Positions 24,902 through 34,420 are shown, counted from the stretch's first letter. The stretch: DNA of 64,000 nucleotides from Aricia agestis (GCF_905147365.1 NC_056408.1:1302001-1366000); one strand, 5' to 3'. The notes: a model not told the origin generated them from the letters alone. Program-made: numbers and translations.

Positions 24902-25561
24902 ATGAATTTGCTGATATTATTACTACTCGCACTAGGTAGCAGTGATAGTTACTCAATCGAAACGAAGAATCCGAAGATCGAAGACAGCGTCCTGCTGCAG
25001 AAGCTGCATCATCTCCAGAAGCGAAGCGAACCCGAGATAGTTCAGATACCGACATGGAGCGAGATGCTAGCGGATGTAATAGTGAACAGGATCAAAATAT
25101 TCTCCTTTCACAAGTCTGACGAACAGAACGCGGCGGCAGAGTATGTCGGCGAGGCTGAAACACAACCGGGAATAATCAAAAGGATAGTGAGTGAGGTGCT
25201 AAATGTTTTCAAAACGTACATCTACGATCCTTGGTACCGTATCTACAACAATAACGCCGAAGTAGAAAATCTCCAAGACCCCGTAGAACTGACTGGAGAT
25301 AAAGATCCGAATGAGGAAGTAGAAGTATTAGAGCCTAATCCAAATAAAGATGTGGAAATCATAGAGCCGAAATACCACGGGAAGCTCTGCAACAATAATT
25401 GCACGGAGCCGCGAGCGTCGAGGTGCCCGGCCGGTCAGGAAATGGACGAGAAAGGTGACTGTGTTGATCCGAAAGCGTCCAAGTTTATTTTTAACATCCC
25501 GTATCATTGCCCTCTAGGCTACAGACGGGATATGTTCGGAATTTGCCGACTCACCATTTAA
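24902..25561 (+). CDS. Secreted cysteine-containing protein, function unknown
   Basis: A 219-residue, single-exon gene and the only convincing host gene here. Residues 1-18 are a classic signal peptide (MNLLILLLLALGSSDSYS), and the ATG has aaa before it, a good insect start context. Residues 19-110 are a charged, mostly soluble region with a dibasic KR at 40-41 that a proprotein convertase could cut. Residues 120-157 are acidic and proline-bearing, with a near repeat (EVLEPNPNKD / VEIIEPK). The C-terminus has six cysteines (163, 167, 175, 187, 203, 215) and two copies of C-P-x-G-x3-D-x2-G-x-C, at 175-187 and 203-215, so three disulfides are plausible. N166-C-T is a possible N-glycosylation site, although its middle residue is a cysteine. 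I recognise the CPxG...GxC style from secreted lepidopteran proteins of unknown role, but no enzyme or hormone family. An extracellular or haemolymph location is inferred from the signal peptide. Confidence 0.85.
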   Translation: MNLLILLLLALGSSDSYSIETKNPKIEDSVLLQKLHHLQKRSEPEIVQIPTWSEMLADVIVNRIKIFSFHKSDEQNAAAEYVGEAETQPGIIKRIVSEVLNVFKTYIYDPWYRIYNNNAEVENLQDPVELTGDKDPNEEVEVLEPNPNKDVEIIEPKYHGKLCNNNCTEPRASRCPAGQEMDEKGDCVDPKASKFIFNIPYHCPLGYRRDMFGICRLTI

Positions 25562-26124
25562 GTCGGTGATATTCTTGTACAAACATTCTAATATCTTAAA
25601 ACTTGATTTTAGTTTGTGCAGTGCATCTAATATAAATAGACGAGACAAAAGAATTGTGCTTTTTTCGTTAAGTTTAATACATTTTTATATTAAATTCTTT
25701 AGATTCCCATTTAGATTGGAACAAAATAAATTACAAGAAGTGTCATCACGACTCATAATGGAAAAGGATCCTGACTCCACTTATAGATGAGAGTGTTCAA
25801 AACAACTTGATATTTTGCAAACGCCGTTGTTTCCGCATAAGTGATATTACACTTAAAATTCAATAAGCACGATTGCGTCGGATGGAGGCTTGTTAAGATT
25901 CAAAAATTCAAAAATATGTGAATCACCGGGCGAGTCGCAGGTGTCTCTATTGGCCCGGATAGACGCTGCAGTATTTTGCGCAATATGTTTTGATTGAATA
26001 AACTCGACAATATGAATACGTTGTTTTTGATTTCTTTCTCTATCGCGCTCTGGAATACATTTTGTTGGATATTGGAGATATATTATGCACTAGTATTCTG
26101 AGCTTATCTGTATCATATCATGAT
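25562..26124. other. 3' region of the secreted-protein gene and intergenic DNA
   Basis: AT-rich and stop-rich after the 24902 gene. Two polyadenylation-type hexamers are present (25725 and 25997). No further gene recognised. Confidence 0.45.
25725..25730 (+). terminator. Candidate polyadenylation signal (AATAAA)
   Basis: First AATAAA downstream of the stop at 25561, implying a 3' UTR of roughly 180-190 nt. A second AATAAA at 25997-26002 could give a longer form. Confidence 0.5.
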
Positions 26125-26485
26125 GCCTCCGTGGTCTAGTGGTATAGAGCGCGGCTCTTGACACGGAGGTCGTGGGTTCGATTCCCGCGTTGGAAACATG
26201 TTATTTCCAAGTTTGGTTAGGACAATGCAGGCTGATCACCTGATTGTCTGACAAGTAATCCATGCGTCGGATGGGCATGTAAAAAGTCGGTCCTGCGCCT
26301 GATCTCTCGCCAGTCGTGTCGGTCTTCCGTCCCACTGGGTTATGAAAGTGAAAGGAATAGAGAGTGCTCTAGTGTACTGCGCACGCACTTGGGCAATATA
26401 AAATTACTCCTGCGTAGCTGGCCTGGTTTCAATGAAACCGGCCACCGTCACCGAAACCGGTGTGGGAGCTATTATTATTATTATC
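26125..26485 (+). repeat. tRNA-derived SINE family E, full copy
   Basis: The head has a matching A box (TGGTCTAGTGG) and B box (GGTTCGATTCC) about 40 bp apart, the internal RNA polymerase III promoter inherited from a tRNA. The anticodon arm does not fold into a proper loop, so this is not a working tRNA gene. The body contains 'cctgcgcctgatctctcgcc' and the 3' end 'cggtttc...gtgtgggag' (seen here in complement), then an ATT-repeat tail. Other copies lie at 40820, 46793, 48114 and 48430. Confidence 0.9.
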
Positions 26486-26900
26486 TGTGTCACATATTAA
26501 TACCGAGATTGCAGATTTAGTTTTTAAACAATATACTAATAACTAAATCGAACCAAGGACCCAGAATATTACTAGGTCAAGCCATACACGAAAAATTCGA
26601 TACTCAAAGAATGTGTACACTACAAATTTAGAAAATAATGAAAATGTCCCAGGAATCTATTTACCGAAAATGGAAAGCTCAGGTGAAGCTGATCGGAAAA
26701 TATTATGTTAGGGGAAGTAATTTCTATCGAATCCTACAAACAAGTATTTTATATCAGACAATCGACCGAGTCAATTTCACGGGGTGCCGAGTCCCAAAGA
26801 AGATCCGGCCTTACCTGAGATCAAACGGACGTTTGAGGCCCGATCACCGCAAATTGACTGCGCTGCGGGCCTAGACAACGCGTTTTCTTTATTCTTTATA
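26486..26900. other. Stretch without recognised features
   Basis: A 78-codon plus-strand frame at 26638-26874 is basic and has no recognisable family. Not called. Confidence 0.4.
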
Positions 26901-27313
26901 CAGAATGTAACAAAACTAAGTGATATACAAGGTGTAACAAAACTGAAAATACTTTAGAGGGTGGATGAGTTCCTGACACTAGTTCACTTCATAGTAGCAT
27001 GCATGACGCTAGGGTGCTTGCCCATACAAATCAGAAAAAAAATCTCTTTCAGCTCTGCTACTTTCACAGTAAGCTCTTTGTCAGGAAGAACTCTTATCAC
27101 TTAGGTTTGTTACACTCTGTAGATTTCGCTGGAAAACTAGCAGCGCTGGAACAGCAAATTTTCTTGTGATTTGTATGGGCCCAAGCGTCATGAATTTTTC
27201 CGTACAAAAGTAAAAAAAAGTTACTCTTTCAGAGTTGCAACTTGCACAGCGATCTCTATATGGGAGACCCATATACGCCCTAAAGTTGTATCACTTACTT
27301 TTGTTACACCCTG
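26901..27313. mobile_element. MITE family H, copy 2, interrupted by another H-type MITE
   Basis: Outer element flanked by TA. The left end is CAGAATGTAACAAAACTAAG and the right end ...CTTTTGTTACACCCTG. After only 26 bp of the left arm, a second element (26928-27119) intervenes. The rest of the outer element follows at 27122. Confidence 0.75.
26928..27119. mobile_element. H-type MITE nested inside an H-type MITE
   Basis: A 192-bp foldback from CAAGGTGTAACAAAAC to GTTTGTTACACTCTG with TA on both sides (26926-26927 and 27120-27121). Its arms include 'ctctgctactttcacagt', as in other H copies. Confidence 0.75.
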
Positions 27314-27315
27314 TA

Positions 27316-27615
27316 GAATCGTCAATCAAAAATGTATGGATTTGACGTAAGCCTCGACATTCGACTCATGTTATGTCAATTACATACATTTTGGTCGCCG
27401 AAACGTTTTGACTAAGCCGCCAAGGCTCGAAAATGTCCGCCGTCGCTCACTGCAGCGGCAGTTTAAAAATTACTGGTTACACGCACAAAGCAATGTCCAC
27501 ATCCAAGTTTTATTAGTATGTGTTGTTTTCTGATCTAGCACAGAATTAGAAGTCTGATCTTTATAATTTTGTTGAAAGAGTTATCGTTATAATATTTTTG
27601 ATCGGATTTTTCATT
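27316..27615. other. Stretch without recognised features
   Basis: Nothing recognised. Confidence 0.35.
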
Positions 27616-27779
27616 GACGACCTCTAGTGTGGCTCAATTGGTGGCCTGTTGGTAGCTCAAGCCAAGGATCGCGGGTTCGAATCCCGCCGACGGAGCAAAA
27701 AGTTTTCAAAGTTCCTGGGTCATGGATGTGTATTAAATATGGGTATCGTATAATAAAAATCTTAAATATATGTATAGTA
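27616..27779 (+). repeat. SINE family G, 5' part (interrupted copy)
   Basis: tRNA-like head with A box TGGCTCAATTGG and B box GGTTCGAATCC, then the body 'aaaaagttttcaaagttcct' and 'catggatgtgtattaaatat'. The copy stops at 27779, where family D sequence begins, and resumes at 28540 with 'aaaagtattaattaaatata'. A tRNA-derived SINE; not a functional tRNA. Confidence 0.85.
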
Positions 27780-28538
27780 CTAGCTGTTGCCCGCGACTTC
27801 ATCCGCGTTAACATAGTATAATAACAAAGATGGATAGTTTTCTCCTTTTTTTGTGGTTCCTTATACAAAAGGGACCCTATTTAAGCAAACATCAAACGCA
27901 AACGTCAATAAACTTTCATGTTTCTAACTCAAGAAATGACTGACTTTCATTGAAATTTTCTACCCCAATTTCACACCCTTGGGGGTAGAATTACCAGAAA
28001 CACTTAAATACGTATCCATTCATTTTTAATCGGCAGTCCAAAAATAAACTTTCATGTTTCTAACTTAAGAAATGACGGACTTTCATTTAAACTTTCAACC
28101 CCTATTTCACCCACTTGGGGGTAGAATTTTCAGAAACGCTTAAGCACGTATCCAATCATTTTTAATCAGTAACCCAAACATAAATTTCATGTTTCTAACT
28201 CAAGAAATAACGGAGTTTCATCCAAACTTTCAACCCCAATTTCACCCCCTTGGGGGTAGAATTTCCAAAAACGCTTAAATACGTATCCATTCATTTTTAA
28301 TCAGTAACCCAAAAATAAAGTTTCATGTTTCTAACTCAAGAAATGACGGACTTTCATTAAAACTTTCAACCCTTATTTCACCCCCTTCGGGGTAAAATTT
28401 TGAAAATTCCTTCCTTAGTGGGTATCTACTTAATAAAACAACCCTACTCACCAAATTTCGTGGCTGCAACTTTTACAGTTTTTGCTCAGCGATGATGAAT
28501 CAGTCAGTCAGTCAGGACATGTAATTTTATAAGTATAT
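27780..28538 (+). mobile_element. Family D element inserted in SINE G, with 136-bp tandem units
   Basis: Begins 'ctagctgttgcccgcgactt', an opening typical of RTE-like repeats, and ends with CAGTCAGTCAGTCAGG and an AT-rich tail. The middle holds four tandem units of about 136 bp, with ttcatgtttctaact at 27915, 28051, 28186 and 28322. No reading frame; probably a 5'-truncated LINE 3' region or a derived non-autonomous element. Confidence 0.75.
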
Positions 28539-28539
28539 A

Positions 28540-28661
28540 TAAAAGTATTAATTAAATATATTATTTTCGTTGTCTGGTACCAGTAACACAAGTCCTTCTC
28601 CTTCCTCCACGAGGCCAGACTGACGTGGTGTGAAGCGTCCATAGATATTATTATTATTATT
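28540..28661 (+). repeat. SINE family G, 3' part (interrupted copy)
   Basis: Continuation of the SINE at 27616: 'tcgttgtctggtaccagtaa', then 'gccagactgacgtggtgtga', then an ATT tail. Together with the 5' part it makes a complete copy. Confidence 0.85.
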
Positions 28662-28922
28662 CACAACGAGCTTAAAATATTTTACCGTGTAGATTTATGT
28701 ATTATTAAATATTAGTATGGGATTTTGTTGCTTGATAGAGATTGTACAAATAGCAGAACGTACTACGTAGTACGTAGTAGTAAATGTAAGCAATTAAACT
28801 AGATCTAGGTCGGCTCTACAGGCCTTTAAACAATAAACTAATAATATTTGAAATACTTATAATCATCATATTTACTTAAATTATTTATTGTCTTTAATTA
28901 AATAATAGTATTTTAAAAAGAT

Positions 28923-29275
28923 AAAACCGACTTCAAATTGTACGTAATTAATTACGTACAGTTTGAAGATTTAGAATTAAAATTCCCTATCTCAAAAACT
29001 ACTGAACCGATTTTGATGAAACTTGCAGTATTCCCTAAGTTGAACAATACCTCGTACAACAAAAAAAGAATTACTTAAATCGGACTTGTAGTTCCGGAGA
29101 TATGCGAGCACAAACATTAAAATATACATACAGTTTTTAAATTTGACACTGCAATTTTTCAGAAGCTGCTATAGATTAATATAAACAAAAACTGGACAGT
29201 TCTGAAAATATTACATACATACGCGTCGAATTGATAACCTCCTTTTTTTGAAGTCGGTTAAAAACTCTATAAAAC
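28923..29275. repeat. Inverted-repeat element with aaccgacttc termini
   Basis: Left end aaaaccgacttcaaa and right end tttgaagtcggttaaaaac are complementary over about 15 bp. A further palindrome (tacgtaattaattacgta) lies just inside the left end. The middle carries 'actgaaccgattttgatgaa', shared by many lepidopteran repeats. Related ends occur at 34421 and 56780. Confidence 0.65.
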
Positions 29276-29527
29276 TGAAAATGAAACTGAAAAACTGTCC
29301 CTAACTGAAACCGAAGCAGTTATAAGTTTAACTACCTCGCACCTAATTAAAACTTACAAAATTATCACGGTGCTGATAAAATTGTATAAATACTTAGAAT
29401 TAAACAGCAGTTGCCCAAGCTGTGCCTATATGTGTAGAACTGTGCAGTTGTATTGTTATGACACAAGTTAATAACACAACTTCGCGCGGGATTTTCTTTA
29501 GTTTCTTGTAATTAAAACACAATTTTT
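29276..29527. other. Unassigned spacer
   Basis: Nothing recognised. Confidence 0.35.
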
Positions 29528-29621
29528 ACGTGGGAGAGCCATGCTTCGGCACGAATGGGTTGGCTCGACCAGAGAAATACCACGGGCTCACAGAAAACCG
29601 GCGTGAAACAGCGCTTGCGCT
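29528..29621 (+). repeat. SINE-like family A, copy 3: head part (split by Penelope-like element)
   Basis: Runs from the head to the middle of the palindrome and stops at 29621. The last 23 bp (29599-29621) recur at 31911-31933, where the same copy resumes. This split places the Penelope-like insertion inside a pre-existing family A copy. Confidence 0.9.
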
Positions 29622-29840
29622 TAAATTTAGTTTGTTATTATTTTTAGAAATATTCCGCGAAAACAACTTCCACCTTTAAGTAAATGAGTGAGTGTACGCA
29701 TAGACATGCGTACAGCACCTCCCTCCTCCCACACTGCCTATGCGTACACTCGCATGCAAGAACTTGCAAACACCACCACCACACAAGCAATAATGTTGGC
29801 AAATCCGTGCAAGGCCCCTCACCACCATGCAGGTTGAAAA

Positions 29841-29884
29841 CCTCGACGCGCGTTTCGCCCCAACACCGGAGCATCCTCAGGATG
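29841..29884 (-). ncRNA. Hammerhead-type ribozyme motif of the Penelope-like element
   Basis: On the minus strand: CUGAGGA (29880-29874), a stem GCUCC/GGGGC with loop GGUGUU, GAAA (29856-29853), a tiny third stem around a 2-nt loop (A15-U16 type closing pair), then the cleavage triplet GUC ending at 29845. One extra U lies between the CUGAGGA box and stem II, as in the other motifs of this window. Stem I is short and imperfect (C-G, U-A, then a mismatch). The order of core boxes and the near-absent stem III match the minimal hammerheads known from Penelope-like elements. Cleavage is not shown by sequence alone. Confidence 0.65.
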
Positions 29885-29945
29885 TGGACTCTACGAACAA
29901 CGTCCGTTAAGTGCCGCCAACGGCCAAAACACCGCCTTTTATACA

Positions 29946-30262
29946 CTATCGAGCCCCGCTACTATCCCCACTACTACTACTCTCACTAGTACCCCCGAAC
30001 ATATTAATAAGCGGTGACGTAGTCAAGCAAGTTTGGTCATTCAACAATGCAAATCTGTTATTTTTCTTTTCTTTTATGATCTCTAATTGTTCCAACACGC
30101 TCAGCCGAAAGCCTTTATCGCATTTATGTAAAACTTTATAGGAATGGCCATCGGGCACAGTATGATTACTATCTAAAAGATGTTTAGCAAAATGTGACTT
30201 ATCAGGATGACCATTTCTATAAGCCGCGATATGTTCTTTATACCGAGTCTCGAAGCTGGTCT
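29946..30262 (-). pseudogene. Broken GIY-YIG endonuclease C-terminal part
   Basis: About 105 codons in a different frame from the reverse transcriptase, ending at the stop at 29946-29948. Visible are a helix with RYKEH (conserved Arg), then LEQLEI with a candidate catalytic Glu, and a late LLND plus TSPLI motif, the order seen at the C-terminus of Penelope-type GIY-YIG domains. The opening strands that hold the name-giving GIY and YIG tyrosines are absent: the reverse transcriptase frame stops (at 30238) almost where this part begins. A small deletion with frame change therefore removed the catalytic core. Nuclease activity is not expected. Confidence 0.75.
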
Positions 30263-31890
30263 TTATTATGACACAAATGATGTTTTAAAGTATTATTTGT
30301 CCTGAATGCGACATGCATATCGTTGCTTTTCATTATCTTGGATAAGCGTGCAGATACCTCTCCCATGTAGGTCAAACTGGACTTATATCTAACTATCTCT
30401 TTATCAATAGGACCTGCGTACAAAAACTTAACCAGTTCTTTCTTGTTTTTATTTTTCAAAATATTATTAATGATTTTTGGACTATATCCGTTGGATATCG
30501 CAATTTGGAAAATAATATTAAGCTCATTTTGATAATTATCTTTACTAAGAGGGATTGATAATAATCTATGAACGTAACTATGAAAGGCCCCGAGTTTGTG
30601 TTGCCAAGGATGACATGACGATGCATGAATAGTAGTATTAGTATATGTCGGCTTGCGAAAGATTCCAAAACTGTGTTTATTATTAACTCTAGTAATAGAT
30701 AAATCGAGAAAATGTAGAGTGTTATTATCTTCACATTCTAATTTGAATTTAATTTTAATATGTTTTTTATTTAGTTCTTTTACAAATACGTCCAGTTGTC
30801 TCTGTGTACCCGTCCAACAAAGAAAACAATCATCTACATATCTAAAGTAATATAAAATACTTTTATTAACGACGATATTTCTTTGTTCAAAATCATCCAT
30901 AAATATTTCGGCCATCAAAGGACTTAAAGGTGAACCCATAGCTAGACCGTCTTCTTGAACAAAGAATTCGCCGTTAAATCGAAAGTAATTTTGTTCCATG
31001 CATGTTTTAGTAAGAGTAAGCAATTCATTACTTTCACCAGGAGGTAAACGTTTTTCTAGTGCATTCCTTAAAATACCCAATGTTTCCTTACATGGAACAT
31101 TAGTGAATAAACTATCGACATCAAGTGAAACTAATTTGCAACGAGGTGGCAAAGTCACATCTTTAATTTTGTTGACTAATTGTAGACTATTTTTTATGGC
31201 ATAAGGTGGCCGAAATGAGAGCTTTTCTTTTATTATGAAATTTAGTGACTTTGCCAGCTCGTATGCTGGTGCACCTATGTATGAGACAACTGGACGCATG
31301 GGAATATCAGTTTTGTGAATCTTTGGCAAGCCGTACAGTGATGGTGCGCGAGGATTCATTGGGATGAGTTTTTTCTTTGATGATTCAGTTTGAAAGAAAT
31401 ATTGATTGTTATTAATGGCTAATTTAAGCTTAGCTAAAAACTTGTTTGTTGGGTCAGAAGGAACCCTTAGAAATTGTTCACCCTGAATCACGTCATTTAC
31501 TCTGTCCAAATAATCGTCGCGCTCCATCACTACTACTGTGTTACCCTTATCCGCTTTCGATATTACTAAGTTATTATTATCTATTGTTTGTTTTAATGAC
31601 CTCAAAGCCACTCTTTCGGGGTTAAAAGAAGAACCGGAAGGAGTACCTTTGATTTCGTTGGCTAGTAAGCCCTTAACCATGTTATCTTTCTTATTAACTA
31701 CGGCAGTTATTTCCGAATCCACCGCAAGCATTTCCAAAGCATTCTGATTAATATTAGGAGTGATATTATATTTAAGACCCTTTTCCAAAAGTGTCATCTC
31801 ATCCTTGGCAAATTGTACGCTGGTTAAGTTTTTGACGCGAGGGTGGAAGGAAAAAGGTTCAGACCTGGATTCTGTACGTGATTGGACCAT
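30238..31890 (-). CDS. Penelope-type reverse transcriptase
   Basis: A 550-codon uninterrupted frame. Diagnostic motifs in order: YGLPKIHK (about residue 190), the hallmark of Penelope-like enzymes; SLDVDSLFTNVP (catalytic Asp region); GLAMGSPLSPLMAEIFM (template-grip region); YFRYVDDCF (catalytic YVDD); LHFLDLSI in the following region; and a connector ending near VAFRTNNTLKHHL that normally leads into the GIY-YIG nuclease. The enzyme would copy element RNA into DNA at a nicked target. The frame has no internal stop, so the insertion is fairly young or was recently mobile. The end is abnormal: after HNKDQ the frame shifts and stops, cutting off the nuclease. The first Met is close to the truncated 5' end, so some N-terminal residues may be missing. 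Confidence 0.92.
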   Translation of the reverse strand: MVQSRTESRSEPFSFHPRVKNLTSVQFAKDEMTLLEKGLKYNITPNINQNALEMLAVDSEITAVVNKKDNMVKGLLANEIKGTPSGSSFNPERVALRSLKQTIDNNNLVISKADKGNTVVVMERDDYLDRVNDVIQGEQFLRVPSDPTNKFLAKLKLAINNNQYFFQTESSKKKLIPMNPRAPSLYGLPKIHKTDIPMRPVVSYIGAPAYELAKSLNFIIKEKLSFRPPYAIKNSLQLVNKIKDVTLPPRCKLVSLDVDSLFTNVPCKETLGILRNALEKRLPPGESNELLTLTKTCMEQNYFRFNGEFFVQEDGLAMGSPLSPLMAEIFMDDFEQRNIVVNKSILYYFRYVDDCFLCWTGTQRQLDVFVKELNKKHIKIKFKLECEDNNTLHFLDLSITRVNNKHSFGIFRKPTYTNTTIHASSCHPWQHKLGAFHSYVHRLLSIPLSKDNYQNELNIIFQIAISNGYSPKIINNILKNKNKKELVKFLYAGPIDKEIVRYKSSLTYMGEVSARLSKIMKSNDMHVAFRTNNTLKHHLCHNKDQLRDSV

Positions 31891-31905
31891 CCTGTTTTTA
31901 TTTAT

Positions 31906-31949
31906 TCACTCGGCGTGAAACAGCGCTTGCGCTGTTTCACGCCGAGTGA
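31906..31949. repeat. Perfect 21-bp palindrome at the Penelope/SINE junction
   Basis: Arms 31906-31926 and 31929-31949 are exact reverse complements around a 2-nt centre (tt). In other family A copies the same place is only an imperfect palindrome (one arm reads gtgtttcgccg instead of gtttcacgccg), so this copy has been made symmetrical at or after the insertion. Confidence 0.85.
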
Positions 31950-32109
31950 GTGAGTTTACCGGGGGTCCAATCCCCTACCGTATTCCCTTCCCTACCCTTA
32001 TACCCTATTCCCTCTTAAAAGGCCGGCAATGTACCTGCAGCTCTTCTGATGCTACGAGTGTCCATGGCGACGGAAGTTGCTTTCCATCAGGTGACCCGTT
32101 TGCTCGTTT
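31911..32109 (+). repeat. SINE-like family A, copy 3: tail part
   Basis: Resumes from the repeated 23 bp and continues through the pyrimidine block and 'atggcgacggaagttgcttt' to cgtttgctcgttt at 32109. The final ccccttattt and A-tail are missing. Confidence 0.88.
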
Positions 32110-32834
32110 CAATTTTATTCTTCAATCCATTATTCCAGGAATACTGGATTGGAATAATGAAAACTAGCCATTAAATAATATACCATAATGATATTAATTG
32201 TTACATAATATTTATTAACAAGTAACAATCCAAGTAGCTTTTTAGGATCTATATCGTAAGTTAAATGGTTCACACTTACTCCACAAGATATATAACCCGG
32301 CCATACAATAGCAGTATATACCGCTATAATGCTCTTAAACTACCAGTTTTGGCACAATTTAAATTGATTAAAAATTTTCAACAATTATCAGTATAAACTC
32401 GGTACAATGTTTTGCAGTCATTAGCTGTGTTTTGCGATGGACCAGATGTTCTAGCCCGAGGTATTTCATTTTCTCCAACTAATATCGTCTTATATGATTC
32501 TACACCGCGGCACCGTCGCAGCGCCGAGAACGTTACAAATAATAATTGACTTATATTGTAGACAAACTAGTGATTAATTAGTAAATACAAATTATTACAC
32601 AACCTTTTTGTATTATTTGTCTAATAATAAAATATAATATTTATTTAAATTATGAGAAATTCATAGTATTTTACTTATTACTAGTTGCATTTAAATTTCA
32701 CATTAACTATACGAACTTCTTTTCAATCAATTTTCGACCCACACTTTCATCAATGTTTGTTCAGGAATCTCGTAATTGGAATTAGTTAGGTAATGAGTAT
32801 ATTTTGAAAAAAAAAAAACAAACTATGAAATATA
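32110..32834. other. Stretch without recognised features
   Basis: AT-rich. A short inverted pair, ttccaggaatactgg/attggaataatg, lies near 32130-32160. Nothing else recognised. Confidence 0.4.
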
Positions 32835-33100
32835 CAGAATGTAACAAAACTAAGCGATAATACTTTAGGCTGTGTACAGGTCCCCTATGTTGACTTTGCT
32901 GTGAAAGTAGCAGCGTTGAAAGAGTAACTTTTTTTCATCTTTGTATGGAAATATTCTTGGCGTACGAGCGCTTGTCCATAAATCAAAAAAAGATTTTTGC
33001 TCCCCTTTTTTTTAAATCTTTCAGCGCTGCTACTTTCACAGTATAAAATAACATATTATGCACACCCTAAAGTATTATCACTTAGTTTTGTAACACCTTG
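32835..33100. mobile_element. MITE family H, copy 3
   Basis: A 266-bp foldback with left end CAGAATGTAACAAAACTAAG and right end CTTAGTTTTGTAACACCTTG, TA on both sides, and inner arms with 'gctgctactttcacagt'. Typical Tc1/mariner-type MITE. Confidence 0.8.
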
Positions 33101-33102
33101 TA

Positions 33103-34420
33103 TATTCTTTGTTTTCGAAATAGAAATGACTTTTAAATACAAATAAAAGTAATTTATGAGCTTTTCGCCTTTATCATTTTTATCTCTTGTGTAATAATTT
33201 ATTTCTAATAAAATACAATACCGTATAGGTAGTTTTAGGACAGTAATAATTAGACACCACACATCCACGTACTGACATTGGTATTTTATAAATAACAGAA
33301 TGCAGCGCGCAACACGGATGGGTCTCATTAAAAGTTTACTAGTTTTGATTAATTTCCCGTCGTAGTGGTGAGATAGGGGAGAGGGGGGGGGGAGAGGAAG
33401 TTCAGGTATGCGCTGAACTCAGCCACTTGCTTCATTATAGTATTGAGAAATGTACCGCCGAACAAAACGTGTGAGCAAAGTTTAAAATTGTTTTTGTATA
33501 ATACGCGTTGTTTATGTGAAGTTTTGTATGTGTCTCGCTTATTCAAATTACGGTAGTTTTTTCGGAATCGATTCTACGGACACCAAAAACAATTTTTTAT
33601 AGGACTTACATAATATACTACTACCAATATTATAGACACTTGATCTACTCCTTAAGTATATACATTTAGGAAGAAGTTTGGCGTACATGAGAATATAAAT
33701 ATTTACTTTGAGTACAATTGTTTTTTTCTGAAGGGTTTACGCAAATAAATGTCATTCTCGTTCCCAAAATATAACTTGATTTTATTATTTTTAGATTATT
33801 ATTATTTATGTTTACTTTATACCTATAATTTATATATTTCATAAATGTTTACTTTAAAATATTATATAATTGTTTCTACTACAGTATCTTATATCCGAAC
33901 CGTCGTGTTACGTAAAACATACATTTTCTTAAACTCTTACACGAAATTTTTAAAGTATATAATAATTAATAAGCGTTAGCAGTAATTGTCGGCTGCAGGC
34001 ATGTACCGTAATTAGCACCTGGGAACTTTCCCGTATACACCATAATGTACCCTCTCCCTCACCCCGCCAGGGCTGCGCTAAACTTTAATTAAATTTTAAG
34101 CCTCGATTTACGGAACGCAACGTTTTGAAGACCCTATTGTCTGGTTGATGCGAAAAATTTGCATCGGAAACTTAGCGCCGAAATTGAACGAGAACTTTTA
34201 TAATTAACTATGAATGTATGAAAGCTTTTTTGAATTTGTAAGAAAATAAAGACTATCTAATTTAACATTTTTTTAGTTTTGAAATAAGTATAATATGCTA
34301 CGAATATAGTTTTTATTATTCGTAGATAATATGTTACATTTATTTCACAAAATATAGCTGATGAGCTCTGCATTAACCTGCGTATGTATAAATAAGCTTG
34401 AAGCAATTATCATCTGTTTT
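33103..34420. other. Long stretch without recognised features
   Basis: Includes a G-run (33380-33393). No gene or repeat recognised. Confidence 0.4.

Larger units (their letters stand above)
29622..31905 (-). mobile_element. Penelope-like retroelement, 5'-truncated, inserted in SINE A
   Basis: Minus-strand element of about 2.3 kb. In sense order it has a long reverse transcriptase frame (31890-30238), a remnant GIY-YIG endonuclease (to 29946), a hammerhead-type ribozyme motif (29841-29884), a hairpin with perfect 14-bp arms (29690-29703 and 29738-29751), and a 3' end at about 29622. Flanking 23-bp direct repeats (29599-29621 and 31911-31933) look like a target duplication. The element starts about 15 bp before the reverse transcriptase ATG, so any upstream terminal repeat is missing. 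Penelope-like elements combine reverse transcriptase with a GIY-YIG nuclease and carry hammerhead ribozymes in their terminal repeats, which fits. This copy lacks part of the nuclease and is probably dead for self-insertion. Confidence 0.88.

Noticed and set aside
26125..26200. tRNA gene
   Set aside because: A and B boxes are present, but the anticodon arm does not fold properly and the sequence continues as a SINE body repeated elsewhere. The same applies to the heads at 27616, 54299, 57465, 58500-58562, 41100-41176 and 48114.
29644..29989. Overlapping open frames on both strands near the 3' end of the Penelope-like element
   Set aside because: They cover its 3' non-coding region, including the ribozyme motif and the 14-bp hairpin. 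No protein family.
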